The notes under the pieces are model-generated. The model saw only the letters and a list, made by a program, of their open reading frames with translations, was not told where the DNA came from and searched no databases. A stretch of 64,000 nucleotides of DNA, from positions 1-64,000 of the forward strand of contig JAJXVH010000008.1 in NCBI GenBank assembly GCA_021782205.1, read 5' to 3'. This DNA is from a bacterium. GTDB lineage: Bacteria; Elusimicrobiota; Elusimicrobia; UBA1565; UBA9628. Below, in pieces: positions 38,612 to 48,235 of this stretch. Positions within the stretch are counted from its first letter, which is position 1; each line of letters opens with the position of its first letter. Both the position numbers and the translations under genes were made by a program.

Positions 38612-40930
38612 CTACGCCGCCAGGCCCAGCGCCGCGGCCGCGGCCTGAGCGGGCGCGGACTCCGGGCGGGACTTCAGCAGGCGGAAGAAGCGCGTCTGCG
38701 CGGCCGGGCGCCAGTCGGAAAGGCCCGCGGCCTCGGCCAGCTCGGCGGCCTCGCGAAGGGCGCGCAGGCCGGCCTCGGAGGCATCGCGCTCCAAAGCGTC
38801 CAGCAGGCGCGCGACTCCGCGGTCCCAGGGTCCCTCCACGACCGCGCGCAGGACCGGCACGCCGGCGGCGCGGCCGCGGGTGAGGCACGCGCGGAACTCG
38901 GTCAGAGCGTCGAAGGAGCCCGCGGCGAAAGCCTCGGCCAGGCGGCCCAGCTCGTGAGTGAGCGCCAGCCGCGCCTCCTCGTCAAGACCGGCCGGCGGCT
39001 CGATGCCCAGGCCGCGGAACTGTTCGACCAGCGGCAGCGTCTCCTCAAAGGCGTCGCGCGCGATCGTCGCCCAGCGCGACAGGCGCCGGTCCAGGACCAA
39101 ACCCAGCACGCGCTCGCGCTCGTCCGGGCGCAGGTCGCGCAGGCGGAACTGGCGGCCGGGCGGCAGGGGGCAGGAGTCGCCGCCCTGCGCGGCGTCGGCC
39201 AGCAGCGCCTCGAAGCGGTCCTCGGGCAGGTCGCCGCAGACGAAGGCCTGCACGCGGCCGCGCGGCAGGATCGCGGCAAAGAAGCTGCGCGACCAGCGCT
39301 CGGACGTGGCCGCCTCGATGAATTCGGCGCGACCGGCGGCGACCGACACGCCCTTCTCGGCTCGCCGCGCCAGGCGCGTGCAGCTGGCGCGCCGGCCATG
39401 GACCGTCTTGGGCGGATGGTCTTCGAATAAGAGCGACACGGCGTAGTGCGCGGCGACGTGGTCGTGCGTGAGCGCGTGAGGCAGGACCAGTTCCGCCCAG
39501 ACGCGCGCGCCGTCGCCCCAGCGCTCGTTGCTGGGCGCTTCCTTAAGCCCCGCAACCAGCTCCGGCTCGAAATCCGCGCCGAATGCGCGCGCCAGTTCCA
39601 GCGCGCGCGCCGCGTACAGGAGCACCTGCACCGGCTCCAGCCGCGAGATCTCGTCGAAGAACCAGCCGCAGCTGGTGAACATCATCAGCGCGTGGCGCTG
39701 AAGCTCCAGCAGGCGCAGGGCCTTGACGCGCAGCGCCTCGTCGGCCGCCGCGGCGGGCGCGTGCGCGGCCAGGAAGCGGGCGACCGATTCCTCCGAACGG
39801 TCCAGAACGACGGCGATGTAGGCGTCGCGCGCGCCCCATGGGTCCAGGATCAAGCCGCGCGACTCACGCTCGTAAAGTTCGGCCAGCCGCGCGCGCAGGC
39901 GCTCCAAAGACTCGCGCAGGGGCTTGCGCCAGCGCTGCTGGCGGCCGGGCGCGCCGCCGCAACCGCAGTCGTCGCGCCAGCGCTCGACACCGTGCGCGCA
40001 GCTCCACGAAGTGCCGCCGGGCTTGAGCCGAACCTCCGAGCGCGGCGGATTTTTTTCCAAATACCAGCCCGGGTTGACCGGCGCTACGCCCTTCTCGGGA
40101 AGGGCGTAGCGTAGTAAATGGGCCAGGCCCATCTCCGCGAACGCCTCGTGGTGGCCGTAGCTCTCGCCGTCGGTGGCGACCAAGCTCAGGCCCTCGCCGG
40201 CCAAGCGCGCGGCGTAGGCGCGGCTGTCGGTCATCGCGCGCTCGAAGGCGACGGCGCGCGACAGCCCTCCATCGTAGAAAAACAAAGCCAGCCGCGCGCC
40301 CGCGGCCCCGCGCCAGAGATACGGCTCGCCCGGGATCAAGGCGCCGTCGGCCGGAGCCCAAGCGCCGCCGGCCAACGGGCGAACCGCGTCGGCCTGGTGC
40401 GGCTCCAGCAAAACGAACTTGACGCCGGCGTCGGCCAGGTCGGCGAGCGTGGCCTCATCGACGGCGCACTCCGGCAGCCACATCCCCTCGGACTTGCGTC
40501 CGAAGCGCTTCTCGAAATCGGCCAAACCCCAAAGGATCTCGGTCTTGCGGTCGCGCGGGTGGGCGAGGGGGAGGATGGCGTGATGGAAAGCCTGGGCGAT
40601 CGCGTTGCCGTGGCCGTCCAGCCGCGTGGCGCTCAGCGCGTCGGCTTCCTTCAGCCGCGCGTAGGCGTGCGGATGGGCCGCCTCGAACCAGGCCAGCAAG
40701 GTGGGCCCGAAGTTGAACGACATCCACTCATAGTTGTCGACCAGGTCGACGATGCGGCCCGCGCCGTCCAGCACGCGCGCCTCGCCGTTGGGCACGTAGC
40801 ACTCGCGCGCCACGCGCGCGTTCCAGTCGTGGTCGCGGCCGGCCGACGGCTGGCGCTCGACGGCGCCCGTCCACGGGTTGTCGCGTGGAGGCTGATAAAA
40901 GTGACCGTGCACGCACGCGTAGCGCTTCAC
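38612..40930 (-). CDS. Glycoside hydrolase family 57 / DUF3536 protein
   Basis: ACVHGHFYQPPRDNPW, GMWLPECAVDEATLADLADAGVKFVLL, TDGESYGHHEAFAEMGLA. Confidence 0.9.
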   Translation of the reverse strand: MKRYACVHGHFYQPPRDNPWTGAVERQPSAGRDHDWNARVARECYVPNGEARVLDGAGRIVDLVDNYEWMSFNFGPTLLAWFEAAHPHAYARLKEADALSATRLDGHGNAIAQAFHHAILPLAHPRDRKTEILWGLADFEKRFGRKSEGMWLPECAVDEATLADLADAGVKFVLLEPHQADAVRPLAGGAWAPADGALIPGEPYLWRGAAGARLALFFYDGGLSRAVAFERAMTDSRAYAARLAGEGLSLVATDGESYGHHEAFAEMGLAHLLRYALPEKGVAPVNPGWYLEKNPPRSEVRLKPGGTSWSCAHGVERWRDDCGCGGAPGRQQRWRKPLRESLERLRARLAELYERESRGLILDPWGARDAYIAVVLDRSEESVARFLAAHAPAAAADEALRVKALRLLELQRHALMMFTSCGWFFDEISRLEPVQVLLYAARALELARAFGADFEPELVAGLKEAPSNERWGDGARVWAELVLPHALTHDHVAAHYAVSLLFEDHPPKTVHGRRASCTRLARRAEKGVSVAAGRAEFIEAATSERWSRSFFAAILPRGRVQAFVCGDLPEDRFEALLADAAQGGDSCPLPPGRQFRLRDLRPDERERVLGLVLDRRLSRWATIARDAFEETLPLVEQFRGLGIEPPAGLDEEARLALTHELGRLAEAFAAGSFDALTEFRACLTRGRAAGVPVLRAVVEGPWDRGVARLLDALERDASEAGLRALREAAELAEAAGLSDWRPAAQTRFFRLLKSRPESAPAQAAAAALGLAA

Positions 40931-41039
40931 GCGGCTATGAAAGCACATCGCCCGGCGGGGGGCCAAGCGCGCGACGTGGCGGCCCATCGGCTCACCTCCG
41001 GCGCGAAGACGCCAAGGCACGACACGCTCATATCGACAA

Positions 41040-41068
41040 TTGATTCTTATTCGATCTTCCGGTATACT
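41040..41068 (+). promoter_or_regulatory. Candidate sigma70-type promoter TTGATT-N17-TATACT
   Basis: 17-nt spacer; GAGGTG ribosome-binding site precedes ATG 41136. Confidence 0.6.
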
Positions 41069-41135
41069 GAGGTTTGGTCGTTGGAATATTTGTTGCCGTA
41101 GCGCCGCGCGCGGAAATGAAGTCTCGAGGTGCCTG

Positions 41136-42761
41136 ATGAAGGTCCTATTTCTGAACCCCCAGCAGGAAATGGGCGGCATCCAATGCCTCTCCGCCTTCCT
41201 GAAGCAGGCGGGTCACCGGACTGCGCTGGTCAACGACCCGAATCTGCTCGACAACGCGTACGTCCACTTCCCGGCGGTCTCCGCGTTCTTCGAGGACGTC
41301 GCCTTCATCCTCGATCAGATCGAGTCCCACGCCCCGGACTTGATCGCGATGCCCGTCGTGACCGACGACTACAAATGGGCGTTGAAGTGGGCCCGGCGCA
41401 TCAAGGAGCGCATGGACGTTCCGATCGTCTTCGGCAACGCCCACCCCACCTATCACGCGGAGGAAGTCCTGCGCCAGCCCTGCGTCGACTACGTGGTCCG
41501 CGGCGAGGGCGAGTTCACTCTGCTGGAGCTCGTCGAGACGCTGGAAGGCAAGCGCCTGGCGCAGGACGTCCTGGGCCTTGGCTACCGTGAGCGCGGCGAG
41601 ATCCACGTCAACCCGATGCGTCCGCTGATCGAGGACATGGACATCCTCCCGTTCCCGGACAAGGACCTCTACTACGACGTGATGCCGTATCTCAACTTCG
41701 GCTACACGACGATGACGGGGCGCGGTTGCCCATACCGCTGCACATTCTGCGACAACAACACCTCGATGCAACTGTATAAGAGCGGCGTCGCCAAGCGTCA
41801 GAAGTGGACGCGCCGCCACAGCCCGGAGTACGTCGTCAAAGAAATTCTTTGGGCTCAGGAGCGCTACGGCATCGAGCACGTGCGCTTCAACGACGAGGAC
41901 TTCAGCTACGACAAGCAGTGGACCCGTGAGTTCTGCGCTCTCTACAAACGTGAAGTCGGCATCCCGTACTCCGCGTGGGTCTATCCGAATACAATCGACT
42001 ACGAAATCGCGACGCTGATGGCGGAGAGCGGCTGCGACACGGTGGAGATGGGGATTCAGTCCGGCTCCGAGACGCTGCGCTCGAATCTCCTGCACCGGAA
42101 AACCAAGGATGCGCAGATCGTTGGGGCGATGCGGGCGCTGTACGATGCCGGCATCCACGCAAAGGTCGACATCATCCTCGGTCTGCCCACCGAGACCAAG
42201 ACGGATCTGGACGCGACGGTACGCCTCTTGAACCAGGGTCGGCCCTGGAATATCTTCGTGTTCTGGCTACGCTACTATCCGGCGACAGAGATTCTCACCA
42301 TCGCCAAGGAGCGGCGCCTCCTGGAGCCGGAGCATATCCGCGAACTCGAGGAGGAAGCGCGCGCCAGAACCGCCGCCGGCCCCGACGCGCCCGCCGCCGG
42401 CTTCTGGGTGCCCAACCTGAAGCAGGGCAGCCTCCCGCACCGATACCTGTGCTTCATCGTGCTGATGCCAGCGCTGCCCAAGGCCGTTGTCGACTTCTTC
42501 CTGCGCCACGACCTGATCCGCTTCTTTCCGGGCTTTCTGAACGCGTTTCTGATGTCGAACCTCACGCAGATACTCAAGCCCGACCCCACCGGCGAGTTCC
42601 GCGTGCGCGGGCGGCGGCTGATCCTCGTAGAAGGCTGCCGCCTGCTGAAGAGAAAGCTCCTCCGCGCGTTTTTTCCGCCCGCCAAAAGGACTGCGAAGAG
42701 AGTCACCCCGTCCTTCCCTCCGGCGGGGCGGTCCGCCGCGGAGATCGGAAGCGGCGCATGA
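41136..42761 (+). CDS. B12-binding domain radical SAM protein
   Basis: Cx3Cx2C motif GCPYRCTFCDNN; N-terminal cobalamin-binding-like domain; VEMGIQSGSETLRSNLLHRKT. Confidence 0.92.
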   Translation: MKVLFLNPQQEMGGIQCLSAFLKQAGHRTALVNDPNLLDNAYVHFPAVSAFFEDVAFILDQIESHAPDLIAMPVVTDDYKWALKWARRIKERMDVPIVFGNAHPTYHAEEVLRQPCVDYVVRGEGEFTLLELVETLEGKRLAQDVLGLGYRERGEIHVNPMRPLIEDMDILPFPDKDLYYDVMPYLNFGYTTMTGRGCPYRCTFCDNNTSMQLYKSGVAKRQKWTRRHSPEYVVKEILWAQERYGIEHVRFNDEDFSYDKQWTREFCALYKREVGIPYSAWVYPNTIDYEIATLMAESGCDTVEMGIQSGSETLRSNLLHRKTKDAQIVGAMRALYDAGIHAKVDIILGLPTETKTDLDATVRLLNQGRPWNIFVFWLRYYPATEILTIAKERRLLEPEHIRELEEEARARTAAGPDAPAAGFWVPNLKQGSLPHRYLCFIVLMPALPKAVVDFFLRHDLIRFFPGFLNAFLMSNLTQILKPDPTGEFRVRGRRLILVEGCRLLKRKLLRAFFPPAKRTAKRVTPSFPPAGRSAAEIGSGA

Positions 42762-42886
42762 TCACCGCGCGCCGGCTGCGGATCCTGTTCGTCAAGCCCG
42801 GGACGCGGCTGGTCGACTCCCGCCTCGCCGCCGCCTCCGTCCGGGCCGACAGTTTCGCGCGGTAGGAATGCTTTAATCCAAGAGTC

Positions 42887-43750
42887 ATGCCGAAGGCCCG
42901 CAATCCGATGAGTTCGCTGCGGCGGACCGCTGACGCGATGAATCGCGGGAACTGCGGCGCGCCAAGACAGCCGGACTGCGTGGCCGACGATTGGGGTCTG
43001 TCTCCCGGCGTCAACGAAGGGATTCTCGACCTATGCGAGGCGGGCGTCGTCGGCGGCGTCTCCCTTCTCGCGACGGAGCCTCACGTCGAGAGCGGCTTGG
43101 ACCGGCTGCTGCGCCGCAAGGACTTGCGCCTCAGTCTGCACCTAAATCTCACCCACGGCCCGCCACTCAGTCGCCCGCACGAGGTTCCGTCGCTGTGCGG
43201 CAGGGACGGACTTTTCGCCTCCTTGCCGACGCTGGCGCGTCGGGCCGTGAGCGGGCGGTTGTCGTCCGCCGAGGCGGCCATGGAGACCAGGCGTCAAGTC
43301 CGACGCTTGAAGGCGCTCGGCGCGACCCCGACCGGGATTGAAGGGCATCATCATGTCCACCTATTCCCGCGCGTGTTCTCCGCCGCGGCCGCGATCATGA
43401 AGGAGGAAGGCATCTCCTGGGTTCGAGTTCCCGTTGACGCGAGCCATCGGCCCAGCACGCTGGCCGGGGCGGTCTTCCGCGCTTGGCTGCGCCTGGCGGC
43501 GCCGCCCGCGGCACGCGACTTCCAACTCGCCCCCACGCTGTACCTGAATGCGGAGGACACACGCTCGCCAGGAGCCATGGACCGAAAGCTTCTCAACGCA
43601 GGGGGCCTTCCGGTCATCATCCATCCCGCCCGGCGCAACGACCTTCCGGCGATGGATCATCCCGATGCGCTGCAGTCCGAGCGCGTCGCCGAGTTCCGCG
43701 CCCTGCTCGAATGGTCGCGACGCCTCCAAGGAGGGATCGCCCGTGCCTGA
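42887..43750 (+). CDS. ChbG/HpnK (YdjC-like) carbohydrate deacetylase
   Basis: VADDWGLSPGVNEGILD, LSLHLNLTHGPPL, GIEGHHHVHLFP, VIIHPARRND. Confidence 0.85.
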   Translation: MPKARNPMSSLRRTADAMNRGNCGAPRQPDCVADDWGLSPGVNEGILDLCEAGVVGGVSLLATEPHVESGLDRLLRRKDLRLSLHLNLTHGPPLSRPHEVPSLCGRDGLFASLPTLARRAVSGRLSSAEAAMETRRQVRRLKALGATPTGIEGHHHVHLFPRVFSAAAAIMKEEGISWVRVPVDASHRPSTLAGAVFRAWLRLAAPPAARDFQLAPTLYLNAEDTRSPGAMDRKLLNAGGLPVIIHPARRNDLPAMDHPDALQSERVAEFRALLEWSRRLQGGIARA

Positions 43751-44423
43751 GCCCTACCCAGCCGTCCGCGGCTCCGACTCTTCCCTTGAAGCGAAATCCG
43801 CTTTCTGGGATGAGCGCATCCTGGCCTGGGAGATGCGCCGATACTCGATGCTCGCCCGCTTCAACCCGTTTGCTTGGACGGTCCGCCGAAGGATGCGGAC
43901 GGCTCAGGCATTGGTGCGCGGCGAGTTCGCCGGACACGCCGACATCCTGGACCTCGGCTGCGGCAGCGGCCTGCTCGCAAACGCCGTCGTCGACGCGCCC
44001 TCCCGCCGCTATCTCGGCATCGATTTCTCGCGGGTCGCCGTCGCCGCGGCGCGCACGCGCTTCGCGCGCCACGCGGACCGGATCCGCTTCGAGCAACGCG
44101 ACGTGCTGGAGAGTCCGGGACGAAAGGCGTCGTTGATCGTCGCCCTCGGCCTCCTCGATTGGCTCGAGACGGGAGAGGTCGCACGCTGGTTCGGCGGCCT
44201 GGACGCGCGCAGCTTATGCTTCTCCTTCACCGAGGCCGACGGCGGCGGCGCCGGCTTCCTGTACCGACAATACCGGCGCGTTTCGGATAAAATATACCGT
44301 GCGCGGAGCTTCCGGCAGGAGGAGATCGTCACGGCGGCCCGGTCGGCCGGATACCGCGTGGATCAGATCATCGTCCCTTCCCGCCTGGACCCGGGACGCC
44401 TAGTGCTGGCCGCGCGCCTATGA
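43743..44423 (+). CDS. Class I SAM-dependent methyltransferase
   Basis: ILDLGCGSGLLANAVV; GTG start overlapping the upstream gene. Confidence 0.85.
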   Translation: MPEPYPAVRGSDSSLEAKSAFWDERILAWEMRRYSMLARFNPFAWTVRRRMRTAQALVRGEFAGHADILDLGCGSGLLANAVVDAPSRRYLGIDFSRVAVAAARTRFARHADRIRFEQRDVLESPGRKASLIVALGLLDWLETGEVARWFGGLDARSLCFSFTEADGGGAGFLYRQYRRVSDKIYRARSFRQEEIVTAARSAGYRVDQIIVPSRLDPGRLVLAARL

Positions 44424-45106
44424 GCGCCTCCCGGGTGCCGTATTTTGAGCGCCGCGCCGCCGCGTATTTGGACGACAGCGGCAAGGGCCTGTGGCGCCTC
44501 GCGCGCGCAGCCGAGTGGCGCGCGCTCCGCCCGCTCCTGAGCTTGTCGACGGGGCTCAAGATCCTGGACGCGGGCTGCGGGGCGGGCTTCTATTCGCGCC
44601 TGATGCGGGGCGCGGCGGACGTCCGAGTGCGCGGCCTAGACTCCTCGCCGGCGATGATCGCGGCCTACCGGGCGCAGGGATTTGAAGGGGAGATCGGCAC
44701 GATCGAATCGCACCGGACCGTGCGCCGCTACGACCGGGTGCTGCTCGCGGGAGTACTCGAGTTCGTCCCGCGGCCGGAGGACGCCGTGCGCAACCTCGCG
44801 GCCTTGCTGGCCCCGGGCGGACGGATCGTCTGCCTCGTGCCGAAGACGGGCTTGGCCGGGGCGGGATACCGGTTGGTCCACCGGCTGTGGGGATGTCCGG
44901 CCTTCGTCCGAGAACCGGAGCGGTACTTCCAACTGGCCCGGGGCCACGGCCTCGAGCCGTCCGAATTCGCCTCGGCGACTGCGATGAGTTGCGTCTTCGT
45001 CCTCCGACCCACCGGCCGGCGGCGAGACGAGAGCCGCCGCAAACTGATTCCCCGCCGGGGACTACCCGGGAGGGCACCCGAACGCGAAGCAAGAAGACCC
45101 TACTGA
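44420..45106 (+). CDS. Class I SAM-dependent methyltransferase
   Basis: ILDAGCGAGFYSRLMRG; ATG overlaps upstream TGA. Confidence 0.87.
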   Translation: MSASRVPYFERRAAAYLDDSGKGLWRLARAAEWRALRPLLSLSTGLKILDAGCGAGFYSRLMRGAADVRVRGLDSSPAMIAAYRAQGFEGEIGTIESHRTVRRYDRVLLAGVLEFVPRPEDAVRNLAALLAPGGRIVCLVPKTGLAGAGYRLVHRLWGCPAFVREPERYFQLARGHGLEPSEFASATAMSCVFVLRPTGRRRDESRRKLIPRRGLPGRAPEREARRPY

Positions 45107-46170
45107 TTCTCTGCTCGAGCCTCGGGTTGGGGAACTCCACGCGTCTGACGGGCGTGGTCCAGGCACTTCGTCGACGCGCCTCCCGGGAGGCCTTGCGCGT
45201 CGTCGTCGGCACGGGAGGGCGCGCGGCGCGCTACTGGGCCACCCACGCACCGGCGCTCCAAGCGGAGATTCTCGCGCTCGAGTCCTATCGCTTCGCCGAG
45301 AGGCAGGAGCAGAGCTTGAGCCTCGGCTGGGGGGGATTCCTGAGGCCACGCAATGCACGGCTCTATGCGCGGAACAGCCGACTCCTGAACGCGTTCCTCG
45401 GTGAGAACTCTGTAGATGCCGCGCTGATCGATTCCGACTATCACGTCCTCCCTCTGCTATCCTCCGGCGTCCCGATCACGGCCCTGGGGCAAGCCAGCGA
45501 CGTCGTGCGGCGCTGCGCGGCTGATCGCGGGGTGCCGAGCGTCTCGACCGGAGCCCTGCTCATCGAGCGTCTCGACGCGGCTTTCCAGCGCGCGGTAAGC
45601 CTGCGGACGCTGGTCCCCGCCTTCGAGCCCATCGATTTCGGCATCGCGCGTGCGACGGCCGTTCCGCTGATCGTGCGCGAGGAGTTCACGGTCCCCGTCG
45701 CCGCGCCCATCGGCGGTCCCGAAGCCGTCCGTGTCGTACTGAGCGGGTCGGGCATCGGGTCCGCCCCGCTGCTTGCGTGGGCGCGCAGACACTCCCTGAC
45801 CGTCCTCGATTCGCTCGGCGGGGACTCGTGGGCTGTCGACGCGCAGGGACGACCCGTCGTCGACCGGGCGTCCGCCGTCGTGATCCAAGGAGGCCTCAGT
45901 TCCATCTCCGAGTGCATCGCGCGGCGCCGAAAAATGATCGTGGTCCCGATCCCGGGGCACGCGGAACAGCGGGCAAACGCTTTCGAGGTGGAGCGGCGGG
46001 GGTTGGGCCTGAGCGTCGCCGAGCTCTCGGAGCCGCCGGGGGCGCTGCTGGAGCGATTGGCTCGGTCGACAATCGCCACGCAGGACATCCACTGGCCTCG
46101 GGTCGACGGAGCGAAGGTCGTCGCCGGAATCCTGCTTGAGTCGCTCGGCCTGGCCGACGCCCGCGCATGA
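45103..46170 (+). CDS. GT-B fold glycosyltransferase (GT28/MurG-like); start codon uncertain
   Basis: GLGNSTRLTGVVQAL N-terminal loop; VIQGGLSSISECIARRRKMIVVPIPGHAEQRANAFEVERRGLG acceptor/donor motif. Confidence 0.75.
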   Translation: MILCSSLGLGNSTRLTGVVQALRRRASREALRVVVGTGGRAARYWATHAPALQAEILALESYRFAERQEQSLSLGWGGFLRPRNARLYARNSRLLNAFLGENSVDAALIDSDYHVLPLLSSGVPITALGQASDVVRRCAADRGVPSVSTGALLIERLDAAFQRAVSLRTLVPAFEPIDFGIARATAVPLIVREEFTVPVAAPIGGPEAVRVVLSGSGIGSAPLLAWARRHSLTVLDSLGGDSWAVDAQGRPVVDRASAVVIQGGLSSISECIARRRKMIVVPIPGHAEQRANAFEVERRGLGLSVAELSEPPGALLERLARSTIATQDIHWPRVDGAKVVAGILLESLGLADARA

Positions 46171-46210
46171 AAAGAAGGCCTCCGCATTTTGGGATTGACG
46201 CGAAGACCCC

Positions 46211-46238
46211 TTGACGGGAGCGTCAAGCGGGTTACACT
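46211..46238 (+). promoter_or_regulatory. Candidate promoter TTGACG-N16-TACACT, start codon 6 nt after the -10
   Basis: Good -35; the spacing predicts transcription starting at the serpin ATG. Confidence 0.5.
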
Positions 46239-46244
46239 TCGGCA

Positions 46245-47450
46245 ATGAACCCACTCGTGCTCGCCGCCCTGCTCGCGCGCTCCGCCTCGGCCCAACCTGC
46301 GTTGATTCCGCAATTGGACGACCCGGCGGGTTTCGCGCTGACGCTGTACCAGCAAGTGGCCGCGGACGCGGACGGCGGCAACGTGCTGGTCTCGCCGCTC
46401 AGCGCGCGGGAGGCGGTGGGGCTGGCGTATATCGGCGCGCGCGGCGCGACGGCCGACGGACTATCCCGCGCGCTGCGCGCCGGACGCCGCGACGATTTCG
46501 CGGCGGCGGCCGAGCGGACGCGCGCGGACTTGCGCGACGCCGACCCGCGCGTGGAGGTGCGGACGGCGACTTCCCTGTGGCTGCGTTCGGATTGGAAGTT
46601 CCTGCCCGATTACGTTCACCGCGCCCAGGACGGATTCGGCGCGGAGGTGTTTCGCCGCGACTTTTCTGCAAAAACGGTCCACGAGGTCAATGGTTGGGTC
46701 ACGAAGCAGACGCACGGCCGCATCTCCACCATCCTGGACTCGCTCGATCCCAAAAATGACGCGGCCGTCCTGCTCAACGCGATCTATTTCAGAGGAGACT
46801 GGCGGCGCGCCTTCGACGAAAAGCGAACGAAAGACCGAGATTTCCATCTTGCCTCCGGAAAAATCGTGCAAAGCCCGCGCATGGCCTTCGGTCGAACTTA
46901 TGACGACGCCCGCTTCGACTACGCCGAGGACGAAAACCTTCAGGCCGTCAGCCTGCCCTACGGATCGGGCCGGCTGAAGATGATTCTGGTCCTGCCGGCG
47001 AAGCCATCGACGTTGGCCGCGCTGAACGCGAGGCTGAGCGGTGTCTGGTGGCGGACACTGCGTTCGCATATGCGCCCGCGCACGGGGGTCGTGGAGATTC
47101 CGCGCTTTAAATTCAAAAGGGAAATGAGCCTCAATGCTTCGCTGATCGCCATGGGGGCGTCGGCGGCCTTCGACCGCCGCAGCGCCGACTTCCGCGACAT
47201 GGCCGAAGCGAAGCGTCCGGCGGACATGCTTTACATCAGCCGGGTCTTTCAAAAGGCGGAGATCGAGGTCAACGAGACGGGTACCATCGCCTCCGCGGCG
47301 ACCTCGGCGCTGATAGCGGTGAGAGGCAGCGCCATGCGTCAGGGGCCGCCGCCGTTCGTCTTCGTCGCCGACCGCCCGTTCCTCTTCGCCATCGAGGACG
47401 GCGGCACCGGCGCGCTCCTGTTCGTCGGCGCGGTCCAAGACCCGCGCTAG
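46245..47450 (+). CDS. Secreted serpin-family protease inhibitor
   Basis: NVLVSPLSAREAVGLAYIGARGATADGL, hinge/RCL EVNETGTIASAATSALIAVR, FVADRPFLFAIEDGGTGALLFVGAVQDP. Confidence 0.95.
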   Translation: MNPLVLAALLARSASAQPALIPQLDDPAGFALTLYQQVAADADGGNVLVSPLSAREAVGLAYIGARGATADGLSRALRAGRRDDFAAAAERTRADLRDADPRVEVRTATSLWLRSDWKFLPDYVHRAQDGFGAEVFRRDFSAKTVHEVNGWVTKQTHGRISTILDSLDPKNDAAVLLNAIYFRGDWRRAFDEKRTKDRDFHLASGKIVQSPRMAFGRTYDDARFDYAEDENLQAVSLPYGSGRLKMILVLPAKPSTLAALNARLSGVWWRTLRSHMRPRTGVVEIPRFKFKREMSLNASLIAMGASAAFDRRSADFRDMAEAKRPADMLYISRVFQKAEIEVNETGTIASAATSALIAVRGSAMRQGPPPFVFVADRPFLFAIEDGGTGALLFVGAVQDPR

Positions 47451-47473
47451 ACGGAGTTTGGTAGTATGTCGGC

Positions 47474-48235
47474 GTGAAAATGGCCCTGGCCGCCGCATTG
47501 CTCTTGTCTGCCGCCTTCGCGCGCGCCGCGGACCCGGACGTCAAGGACCTGGTGGACCGCGCCAACAAGGCCCTGCGCGGCGACTCCAGCCACTGCAAGC
47601 TCTCGATGACCATCGAGACGCCGGACTGGAAACGCACGCTCGACCTTGAGGACTGGAACAAGGCGCGCACGCACGCTCTGATCGTCATCCGCGCGCCCGC
47701 CAAGGAGCGCGGCGAGACGACCTTGCGCCGCCTCGGCGAGATGTGGCTGTGGATGCCCAAGGTCGAGCGCGTCATCAAGATCCCGCCCACGATGATGCAC
47801 TCCGCCTGGCAGGGCTCGGACTTCACCTACGAGGACATCGTCAAGGCCGACTCCATCGTCAAGGACTACACGCACTCCTTGCTCTCCAAGAGGAAGGAAG
47901 ACGGCCGCACCGTCTACCGCATTCAGGCGATCCCGAAGCCCGACGCGCCCGTGGTCTGGGGCAAGGTCATTACCGAGGTGGGTCTTTACGCCGCCGACGG
48001 GGCCGTGGTACCGCTTCTGGAGGAAGATTATTCGGAACGCGGCGAGCTGATCCGCACCATCCGCCTCTCCGACGTCAAGGTCATGGACGGCCGCCGCGTG
48101 CCCACGCGCCTGGAGTGCGACCCGGCGGGCAAGAAGAACCAGAAGACGGTCCTGGTCTACCACGAGCTCCAGTTCGACGTGCCGCTCAAGGATGATTTCT
48201 TCAACTACCAGCGTCTGCAGAAGGCGGGCGGCTGA
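47474..48235 (+). CDS. Outer membrane lipoprotein-sorting (LolA/LolB-fold)-like protein
   Basis: Signal peptide; EMWLWMPKVERVIKIPPTMMHSAWQGSDFTYEDIVK. Confidence 0.85.
   Translation: MKMALAAALLLSAAFARAADPDVKDLVDRANKALRGDSSHCKLSMTIETPDWKRTLDLEDWNKARTHALIVIRAPAKERGETTLRRLGEMWLWMPKVERVIKIPPTMMHSAWQGSDFTYEDIVKADSIVKDYTHSLLSKRKEDGRTVYRIQAIPKPDAPVVWGKVITEVGLYAADGAVVPLLEEDYSERGELIRTIRLSDVKVMDGRRVPTRLECDPAGKKNQKTVLVYHELQFDVPLKDDFFNYQRLQKAGG

Noticed and set aside
43415-43435. tRNA T-loop-like string gggttcgagttccc
   Set aside because: Lies within the ChbG/HpnK-like coding sequence (SWVRVPVD) and no acceptor or anticodon arms are evident nearby
41136-43750. Possible hopanoid hpnJ/hpnK pair (radical SAM plus YdjC deacetylase)
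   Set aside because: No squalene-hopene cyclase or other hpn genes are visible and the radical SAM N-terminus does not look HpnJ-like, so those gene symbols were not used
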